6,912 bases of DNA from an uncultured Bacilli bacterium. GTDB lineage: Bacteria > Bacillota_I > Bacilli_A > RF39 > UBA660. Numbering within the stretch: position 1 is the stretch's first letter; each line of letters begins with the position of its first letter. The stretch is from positions 1-6,912 of the forward strand of contig CALVIQ010000008.1 in the NCBI GenBank assembly GCA_944331815.1, given 5' to 3'. A program made the translations under genes and the position numbers. The notes under the pieces are model-generated. The model was not told the origin of the DNA and did not search any database. It saw nothing but the letters and a program-made list of their open reading frames with translations. Shown here piece by piece: positions 1 through 4,647 of this stretch.

Positions 1-11
1 GAATTTTTCAT
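1..11 (-). CDS. 5' start of a gene running off the left edge (possibly rplM)
   Basis: Only the first three codons and part of a fourth are visible: ATG AAA AAT TC, that is M-K-N-(S). The start is supported by a good Shine-Dalgarno (AAAGGAAA, 5 bases before the ATG) and by a perfect sigma-A promoter about 80 bases upstream. Identity cannot be read from 11 bases. The inference that it is ribosomal protein L13 (rplM) rests on the common Firmicutes order ecfA1-ecfA2-ecfT-truA-rplM-rpsI, on L13 proteins often beginning M-K-x, and on a structured leader of the kind seen upstream of rplM in low-GC Gram-positives. Any other gene with a good start would fit the visible bases equally well. Confidence 0.4.
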
Positions 12-83
12 ATTATTTTCCTTTCTTCCAAATAATGAATTGTCCCAAGATTCATTAAATGTGGGAATAAATTAATGTACCGC
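12..83 (-). promoter_or_regulatory. Structured 5' leader with two interlocked inverted repeats
   Basis: This is the untranslated leader (about 70 bases) between the predicted transcription start near 83 and the ATG at 11. Reading the - strand, TCCCA (66-62) can pair with TGGGA (47-43), and AATGAAT (56-50) can pair perfectly with ATTCATT (40-34). The four arms alternate, so the stems are either mutually exclusive or form a small H-type pseudoknot with linkers of 5, 2 and 2 bases. The 2-base final linker makes a full pseudoknot strained. The Shine-Dalgarno follows 12 or more bases after the last arm. It could be a ribosomal-protein leader if the downstream gene is rplM; that is unproven. Confidence 0.35.
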
Positions 84-88
84 TTTTA

Positions 89-117
89 ATTATATAAAAA
101 AAACATATATTTGTCAA
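89..117 (-). promoter_or_regulatory. Perfect-consensus sigma-A promoter for the left-edge gene
   Basis: On the - strand, TTGACA (117-112) is followed after exactly 17 bases by TATAAT (94-89). Both hexamers match the vegetative consensus at all six positions. The predicted transcription start is near 83-82. The -35 hexamer and spacer lie inside the terminator hairpin of the preceding antitoxin gene, so the two signals share the same DNA. Confidence 0.7.
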
Positions 118-136
118 TGAAATTATACGTTTTTTT
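96..136 (-). terminator. Intrinsic terminator of the toxin-antitoxin operon
   Basis: Immediately after the antitoxin stop codon the - strand reads a run of seven A, ACGTATA-ATTT, loop CATTGAC, AAAT-ATATGT, then a run of eight T. ACGTATA pairs with TATATGT with one G-U wobble. The flanking A and T runs can extend the stem, and three more pairs close the loop beyond a one-base bulge. Read on the + strand the wobble becomes an A-C mismatch, so the element favours the - direction. Stem GC content is very low, so efficiency is uncertain. Confidence 0.6.
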
Positions 137-137
137 A

Positions 138-899
138 CTACATTTTTTCATATTTGTGATATTTTTTTATCATTTCATCAGATATTATTTGATCATTTAT
201 TTCACCACATCCAACTTTATACCAAGGGCTAGTTTTTTTATGAGTAATATCAACTAATTGTGTTGCGGTATAATCACCAAATTTGTCTAATGTTTGGTCA
301 ATACTTATAATTTTTTTTAAGCCATCTTTAGAAGCTAAAATACGACTTTTAATTGGCATTTTTTCTTCTTGTCTATCGTACATTATTTTATCATCTTCAA
401 CTGCTGGTTCTTTTGATAATAGAGTACGTTTTTTCTTATATTTTTCATAAACAGTCTTAATTACTGGACCTAACCGATAAGCATATATAGTATCATCAAA
501 TAATTTTGCATCTTCTTTGCACAAATAATCAGCATAACACATATAAACTAATTTTTCTAATTTTAAATGTGTACAAGGTTTTTTAGTTAAGATATATTTT
601 GCAATATCAATACCTAATAGTTTTTGATCGGCTAAAATTAATTTAACAAATTCTTCTTTTGTTGCAACTAATTTTACACCATCAAAAAATTTGTCCTTTT
701 TTCTTACCGCATCCCATCCTTTTTCTTCGACTTGAACGAAATGACTTGATATAGGCACATCTTTGCCACATTTATCCATTATATAATCAATATCTTTTTG
801 AATAATTTCCATCGATAATATGTCTTCAGAATAATAATCTAAAGCTATTCTTTTCCCAATAGAATATGCACTAGCAATTATTATATAATGTTTAATCAT
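138..899 (-). CDS. Panacea-domain (DUF4065/SocA-like) antitoxin
   Basis: This 253-residue protein is the predicted antitoxin of the toxSAS gene just upstream. Residues about 93-230 carry the Panacea signature: a helix ending LKLEKLVYMCYADYL (112-126), LFDDTIYAYRLGPV (133-146, the conserved A-(W/Y)-R-x-G-P-V core), and TATQLVDITHKKTSPW (211-226, the conserved S/T-x-x-x-L-x-x-x-T-H...-P-W motif). Residues 1-92 form an extension with no domain I recognise and no convincing helix-turn-helix; it may give toxin specificity. Panacea proteins are known as exchangeable antitoxins paired with many unrelated toxins, including toxSAS enzymes, which they neutralise by direct binding. The start lies 2 bases after the toxin's stop codon and has a near-perfect Shine-Dalgarno. 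No frameshift or missing core motif is seen. That it neutralises this particular toxin is inferred from the bicistronic arrangement. Confidence 0.88.
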   Translation of the reverse strand: MIKHYIIIASAYSIGKRIALDYYSEDILSMEIIQKDIDYIMDKCGKDVPISSHFVQVEEKGWDAVRKKDKFFDGVKLVATKEEFVKLILADQKLLGIDIAKYILTKKPCTHLKLEKLVYMCYADYLCKEDAKLFDDTIYAYRLGPVIKTVYEKYKKKRTLLSKEPAVEDDKIMYDRQEEKMPIKSRILASKDGLKKIISIDQTLDKFGDYTATQLVDITHKKTSPWYKVGCGEINDQIISDEMIKKYHKYEKM

Positions 900-901
900 A
901 A

Positions 902-1513
902 CTAAACACCTCCTTTATTATTTCTGCTTTCCCATTTAGTATAGTCTTGTTTATATTCCGCGTGTGATTTTAAATTTGTTTTTTCTTTACTTTTATTCCA
1001 TAGCTGTAATTCCCATTGAAATTTTTTATTATTTTCATTTCCAAAATATATATGTACTGCATCATATTCTTTTTTAGTCGATTTGATACATTTTAAACTA
1101 GGAAAAGTATCTTTTATATAATTTTTCACACTATTATAATCAATATCATTTAATAAAACTATTCTGAATCCTAACAAATCATTTAAACATTTTTTAAGTG
1201 GAATTTTTCCATTTTCGTGATTTAATTTGTAATTTTCTATTTTATATTGAATTGAATTTAAAGCTTTTACTCTACTTGTTACATTACCTAAAAATCCTAT
1301 TTGTTGTAATTCGTTAAATATATATGAGAATTTATCATTAATAAAATTACGATAATTAAATATATAATTTAATTTTTCTTTATCGATATACACATCAGCA
1401 ACTTGTATTTTTTTCATATTTAATTGATTATAATTTTCATTTTTTTCCCATTCCAAATTGATTTCATCATATTTTTCTATAATAAAATTAATTAATTTTT
1501 CCAACTCTATCAT
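902..1513 (-). CDS. Small RelA/SpoT-domain toxin (toxSAS type)
   Basis: This 203-residue, single-domain (p)ppGpp-synthetase-fold protein has no hydrolase, TGS or ACT domain. Visible synthetase motifs in order are: the ATP-binding helix SRVKALNSIQYKI (80-92, with R81, K83, S87, K91); NDLLGFRIV (111-119, metal-binding D112); the G-loop EYDAVHIYF (149-157, Y150 and H154); WELQLW (167-172, catalytic E168); and SHAEYK (183-188). All key residues are present, so the enzyme looks active. ToxSAS proteins pyrophosphorylate the 3' CCA end of tRNA and block translation, or in some subfamilies make (pp)pApp. Which applies here cannot be read from the sequence. Pairing with a Panacea gene 2 bases downstream favours toxin over a housekeeping RelP/RelQ synthetase. 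The start is supported by AAAGGA 8 bases upstream. Toxin-first order is less usual than antitoxin-first. Confidence 0.87.
   Translation of the reverse strand: MIELEKLINFIIEKYDEINLEWEKNENYNQLNMKKIQVADVYIDKEKLNYIFNYRNFINDKFSYIFNELQQIGFLGNVTSRVKALNSIQYKIENYKLNHENGKIPLKKCLNDLLGFRIVLLNDIDYNSVKNYIKDTFPSLKCIKSTKKEYDAVHIYFGNENNKKFQWELQLWNKSKEKTNLKSHAEYKQDYTKWESRNNKGGV
907..916 (-). promoter_or_regulatory. Strong Shine-Dalgarno for the antitoxin, inside the toxin's last codons
   Basis: AAAGGAGGTG lies 7 bases before the antitoxin ATG and matches the anti-Shine-Dalgarno almost completely. It is embedded in the final codons of the toxin gene, which encode the C-terminal G-G-V. The toxin's own site is the weaker AAAGGA (1527-1522). 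The arrangement predicts translational coupling and higher antitoxin output. Confidence 0.8.
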
Positions 1514-1558
1514 TTGCTAATTCCTTTATATATATTTTTATATTTAAAATAAATTTTA

Positions 1559-1573
1559 TGCAATATCATCGCA
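1559..1573. promoter_or_regulatory. Imperfect dyad over the toxin operon start site (candidate operator)
   Basis: On the - strand TGCGATGATATTGCA is an odd-length near-palindrome of the form TGC-R-AT-R-N-Y-AT-Y-GCA. It covers the predicted transcription start (near 1572). Position suggests a repressor site for autoregulation, but there is no direct evidence and the sequence is short. Confidence 0.25.
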
Positions 1574-1578
1574 AACTC

Positions 1579-1607
1579 ATTATATCAAACAATAGTTCGA
1601 ATGTCAA
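1579..1607 (-). promoter_or_regulatory. Perfect-consensus sigma-A promoter of the toxin-antitoxin operon
   Basis: TTGACA (1607-1602), a 17-base spacer (1601-1585) and TATAAT (1584-1579) match the vegetative consensus completely. The predicted start is near 1572, giving a leader of about 58 AT-rich bases before the toxin ATG. The -35 lies only 11 bases after the stop codon of the upstream unrecognised gene, with no terminator between, so some read-through from the ecf-truA transcript is also possible. Confidence 0.85.
1585..1600. promoter_or_regulatory. Inverted repeat in the promoter spacer (candidate operator)
   Basis: TCAAAC-AATA-GTTCGA: two 6-base arms matching at 5 of 6 positions around a 4-base centre. 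It almost exactly fills the spacer between -35 and -10, where a bound repressor would block polymerase. This is a common position for autoregulatory sites in toxin-antitoxin operons. Which protein would bind is unknown, since no helix-turn-helix is evident in either product. Confidence 0.35.
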
Positions 1608-1621
1608 CATATAATTACCTA
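1599..1621. repeat. Imperfect direct repeat, copy 1 (end of the unrecognised gene)
   Basis: On the + strand, GAATGTCAACAT followed by ATAATTACCTA. The partner at 2309-2329 reads GAATTTTAACAT then AATTACCTA. The copies agree at 19 of 21 aligned bases with a 2-base gap. This copy spans the stop codon of the unrecognised gene and the -35 box of the toxin promoter. In DNA this AT-rich a chance match is possible. Confidence 0.4.
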
Positions 1622-2248
1622 CATATTTTTTTTATTTTCATCATCAAATAATTTTAAATATTCATCAATATTTTCCTTTGTTTCTTTTGAAAAACTATCA
1701 TATCCATATTTAGCTAAAATCTCTTTTATTTTAGCTAAATCTATTATTTTTCCCTCAAATTGACTTAATTCTTTTAATAGCATCATCGCATTTTGACATT
1801 CAATATGTGCTTCATTACTTTTTAATAATGTCTTACGTAATTTAATTTGTTCTTTTATTGCTAGTGGAATTAATATACTATCAAAATATTCTCCACTATA
1901 ATCAGTAACAGTTGATATTTTTATTGGACCATCTTCTTTTATATAGTCTTTATAACTTTCATAAATTGAAATAGCTGATATGTCATAATCTTCTGTAAAC
2001 GGATTAGAATAAGTTAATATTCTTTCTATCAATTGACATAATTCTATAAAAACTTTAATTTCAAAATTATTATTTAATTTTTTTTCTTCAGGCTCTTGAA
2101 CAAAATAATTTCTATTCTTTTCAAATTCTTTTGGTAAAAATGCCTCAGCATACAATAATGATAAAATTTGTAATAAAGATTCATCATCTATATTTAATTT
2201 ACCACCCACAATTTCTATATTTAATTTTTGATAATTGTTTTCATCCAC
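1619..2248 (-). CDS. Unrecognised acidic protein between truA and the toxin-antitoxin module
   Basis: I do not recognise the family. The 209 residues are Glu/Asp/Lys-rich, with no signal peptide, no membrane segment and no familiar catalytic motif. Visible features are a short beta-like stretch LNIEIVGGKLNI (9-20), a helical part with SLLQILSLLYAEAFLP (24-39), a middle FDSILIPLAIKEQIKLRKTLL (122-142) that looks helical, and a charged C-terminal helix pair (170-209). The start is doubtful. The GTG at 2248 has no Shine-Dalgarno, and the frame stays open and protein-like upstream to 2305 (SKLVDIISKYGKCIILIKV), where an in-frame TAG at 2308-2306 separates it from an ATG at 2320. A 9-codon reading frame (2267-2241) overlaps the GTG. 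It lies 74 bases after truA on the same strand, probably co-transcribed. Function is unknown; it could be an accessory gene or one damaged at its 5' end. Confidence 0.7.
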   Translation of the reverse strand: MDENNYQKLNIEIVGGKLNIDDESLLQILSLLYAEAFLPKEFEKNRNYFVQEPEEKKLNNNFEIKVFIELCQLIERILTYSNPFTEDYDISAISIYESYKDYIKEDGPIKISTVTDYSGEYFDSILIPLAIKEQIKLRKTLLKSNEAHIECQNAMMLLKELSQFEGKIIDLAKIKEILAKYGYDSFSKETKENIDEYLKLFDDENKKNM

Positions 2249-2308
2249 TTTTATTAGTATAATGCATTTACCATATTTGGATATAATATCTACTAATTTA
2301 CTTAGCTA

Positions 2309-2329
2309 GAATTTTAACATAATTACCTA
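2309..2329. repeat. Imperfect direct repeat, copy 2 (end of truA)
   Basis: This is the partner of 1599-1621. It spans the truA stop codon and the bases just after it. The two copies bracket exactly one gene, the unrecognised ORF, which suggests that this segment arrived or was rearranged through a short repeat. The longest exact block is AATTACCTA. Confidence 0.4.
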
Positions 2330-3063
2330 TAAAATACATCCTTTAAATATAATCCTTCAGGTGGAGCCGTAATGCCTGCTTTTCTTCTGTCTTTAGCTTC
2401 TAATATATCTAATACATCTTCACTTTTTCTTTTACCTTCACCTATTTCAATTAATAAACCAACCATATTTCTTACTTGATACCTTAAAAATCCAGTACCT
2501 AAAAAAGAAATTATAAATCTATTAACATCTTTAACATTTCTAATTAAATTAGTTTGAATAATAGTTCTAGTAAAATCTTCTTTTTCTTCATCTGCTTTTG
2601 AAAATGATTTAAAATCATGTGTACCTTCTAAATATTTTAAAGCTCGTTCCATTTCTACCAAATCTAATTTTTTATTATATTGATAAATATAATCTTTTTC
2701 AATTGGACTATATTCTCCCATGTTTATTTTATAAATATATTCTTTGGCAGAAACATTAAATCTAGCGTGAAAATCATCTGCTACTTCTTCCACTTTTTTA
2801 ATATATATATATCCACCTAATAAACTATTTAAAGCTTTTTGCAATTTATCACATGTAATATTCATATCTAAATCAAAATGTGCTCTTTGATTTAAAGCAT
2901 GAACTCCTGCATCAGTTCTACCTGAGCCTGATATAGAAATATCTTTATTACTTAATTCTTTTAGAGCTTTTTCTATTTCTCCTTGTACAGTTTTTAACCT
3001 AGGTTGCTTTTGATAACCTTTAAATTTTGATCCATCATAACTAAATGTAATTAAATACCTCAT
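2323..3063 (-). CDS. truA: tRNA pseudouridine(38-40) synthase TruA
   Basis: TruA isomerises uridines 38, 39 and 40 in the anticodon stem-loop of many tRNAs to pseudouridine in the cytoplasm. At 246 residues it has the usual length. The catalytic motif GSGRTDAGVHA is at 46-56 with nucleophile D51. Other family landmarks are KEYIYKI (107-113, conserved Tyr), GTHDFKSF (147-154), GFLRYQVRNMVG (191-202) and TAPPEGLYL (232-240). The ATG overlaps the ecfT stop as ATGA, and its Shine-Dalgarno AAGGA lies inside the last ecfT codons 9 bases upstream, so translation is probably coupled. Linkage to ecfA1-ecfA2-ecfT is the standard Firmicutes arrangement. The expected next genes rplM-rpsI are not directly downstream; an unrecognised gene and a toxin-antitoxin module intervene. 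Confidence 0.97.
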   Translation of the reverse strand: MRYLITFSYDGSKFKGYQKQPRLKTVQGEIEKALKELSNKDISISGSGRTDAGVHALNQRAHFDLDMNITCDKLQKALNSLLGGYIYIKKVEEVADDFHARFNVSAKEYIYKINMGEYSPIEKDYIYQYNKKLDLVEMERALKYLEGTHDFKSFSKADEEKEDFTRTIIQTNLIRNVKDVNRFIISFLGTGFLRYQVRNMVGLLIEIGEGKRKSEDVLDILEAKDRRKAGITAPPEGLYLKDVFYR

Positions 3064-3812
3064 AATACAACTTCCTTCATCATTAAAATAAATAATCCTA
3101 AATGCATTAATACTAAAAATGTATCATAAAAACGCCATTTGTTTTGTCTAAAATTAATTCTTTTACTATTAACATTATATAATCTCACTTCCATTGAATC
3201 AGCTAAATCATCAGCTTTTTTAATACTTAAAACAAACATTGGAATTATTAAAGATTTTACTGCTAATAATTTACCTTTTATATTTGAATTATAATAATCA
3301 ATACCACGACTTGCTTGTGATTTTATTATTTTATTTCCTTGATCAATTATAGTTGGAATAAATCTTAAAGCTAAACTAATAGATAAAGCCATTTTATTAA
3401 CAGGAATACCTATTAGTTTAAGAGGAAAAAATAATTTTTCTAAACCATATGTTATTTCGGTAGGTGGAGTGGTTAAAGTTAATATTGATGTATATAATAC
3501 AACATATATTAATCTTAAAATGGTAATAATAGTAACATTTAAACTACTACCAACAATTAAATTAATTATCAATATAAATAATAATAGCCATTTAATACTA
3601 AATATAGTTTTAAAATAAATTTTAAATGGTACTTTAGTATTACATAACATAAGTACTAATAAAACTAATAATAATATATTAAATCTTATATTAAAAGTTA
3701 AAAAACTCATTATTATAAATAATAAAACACATATTATTTTAGCTAATGGATTCATTTTATGAACCAAAGAATCAATAGGATAATATCTGCCTATCATTAC
3801 TTTATTTAACAT
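3060..3812 (-). CDS. ecfT: ECF transporter transmembrane coupling protein EcfT
   Basis: This is the membrane scaffold of the energy-coupling factor module. It holds the EcfA ATPases and lets vitamin- or metal-specific S-components exchange. The 250 residues contain hydrophobic segments at about 23-57, 73-113, 183-197 and 231-246. Two cytoplasmic coupling helices carry the family's Arg motifs: SQASRGID (165-172, S-R-G) and ADSMEVRLYN (204-213, V-R-L). The second departs from the usual A-R-G/A. The N-terminal stretch up to GRYYPIDSLVHKMNP is typical. I chose ATG 3812 over an in-frame ATG at 3824 because the AAGGA at 3828-3824 would touch the earlier ATG, and because homologues usually start near M-L-N-K. 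It overlaps ecfA2 by 11 bases and truA by 4, consistent with one operon. Confidence 0.92.
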   Translation of the reverse strand: MLNKVMIGRYYPIDSLVHKMNPLAKIICVLLFIIMSFLTFNIRFNILLLVLLVLMLCNTKVPFKIYFKTIFSIKWLLLFILIINLIVGSSLNVTIITILRLIYVVLYTSILTLTTPPTEITYGLEKLFFPLKLIGIPVNKMALSISLALRFIPTIIDQGNKIIKSQASRGIDYYNSNIKGKLLAVKSLIIPMFVLSIKKADDLADSMEVRLYNVNSKRINFRQNKWRFYDTFLVLMHLGLFILMMKEVVL

Positions 3813-4647
3813 AACGATACACATCCTTCATTAAATCATTAATATCATCACGATAGCCAATTTTTATTCCTTTTTTTTCTAATACTAATTGTTCAAATTC
3901 AATTATTTTAGGTCTTTTTAAACCATATTTTGAAATATCTTGTTTAAAAAAATCATATTTATTTCCTTCTAATACAATTTTTCCTTTATCCAATAAAATA
4001 ACGTGATCACTTATTTTTAATAATAAATCTGCATCATTACTTACCACAATTATTGTTTTTTTATATCTATTTTTTAGTAATTTGATTATTTTAATTAAAT
4101 TTTCTTTACTTTTATTATCTAAACCAATAGTTGGCTCATCTAATATTATTACTTTTGGATTAAAAGCTAATATAGATGCAATAGCAACTTTTCTCATTTC
4201 ACCACTACTTAATGTAAAAGGATTCCTATTTAAATAACTATCATCTAATCCCATCATTATTAATGCATCACTAACATGTTTTTCAATACTCTTAACTGAT
4301 TTATTGAAATATTTCATACCAAATTCAATTTCTTCTTTAACAGTACTACAAAAAAATTGTTCTTCAGGCATTTGAAATACTAAACCTATTTTATATCTTA
4401 AATTGTTGATATTTTTTATTTTTCTTGTCTTGCTAATAATTCTACTGCCTACTTGAATATTGCCTTTAGTTGGAATTATTAAAGCATTAATTAATTCTAT
4501 TAATGTTGTTTTACCACTACCACTTTTACCCATAATACTAGTTATTTTACCTTCTTTAAATGTTGTATCAATATCACCTAAAGCCATTTTAGAAAGAGCA
4601 GTTTTTTCATTATAAACATAAAAAACATGATTAAATTTTACTTCCAT
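3802..4647 (-). CDS. ecfA2: ECF transporter ATP-binding protein EcfA2
   Basis: This is one of the two cytoplasmic ATPases that power ECF vitamin/micronutrient uptake, pairing with EcfA1 on EcfT. The 281 residues contain Walker A GKSGSGKT (40-47), Q-loop VFQMPEEQFF (90-99, Q92), signature LSSGE (146-150, instead of LSGGQ), and Walker B VIILDE (166-171, catalytic E171). The C-terminal part after 230 is the EcfA extension. It is oddly built: the switch histidine expected after the beta-strand IIVV is Asn (S-N-D, N204), and the signature is off-consensus. EcfA2 assignment rests on second position in the operon and features such as VGLDDSYL-like MGLDDSYLNRNPF and SSGEMRKVA. The start overlaps the ecfA1 end by 10 bases and follows GGTGG with good spacing. 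Confidence 0.94.
   Translation of the reverse strand: MEVKFNHVFYVYNEKTALSKMALGDIDTTFKEGKITSIMGKSGSGKTTLIELINALIIPTKGNIQVGSRIISKTRKIKNINNLRYKIGLVFQMPEEQFFCSTVKEEIEFGMKYFNKSVKSIEKHVSDALIMMGLDDSYLNRNPFTLSSGEMRKVAIASILAFNPKVIILDEPTIGLDNKSKENLIKIIKLLKNRYKKTIIVVSNDADLLLKISDHVILLDKGKIVLEGNKYDFFKQDISKYGLKRPKIIEFEQLVLEKKGIKIGYRDDINDLMKDVYRYVK

Noticed and set aside
902..1513. Housekeeping RelP/RelQ alarmone synthetase
   Set aside because: A coupled Panacea gene, its own strong promoter and terminator, and an accessory location favour a toxSAS toxin. The option is not fully excluded without a phylogeny.
2249..2322. Separate promoter or terminator between truA and the unrecognised gene
   Set aside because: Only a weak TATACT and a tiny CCA-AATA-TGG hairpin are present, with no matching -35 and no T run.
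3813..3824. Earlier ATG for EcfT at 3824
   Set aside because: The only Shine-Dalgarno overlaps this ATG directly, and homologues usually begin at the equivalent of the second Met.
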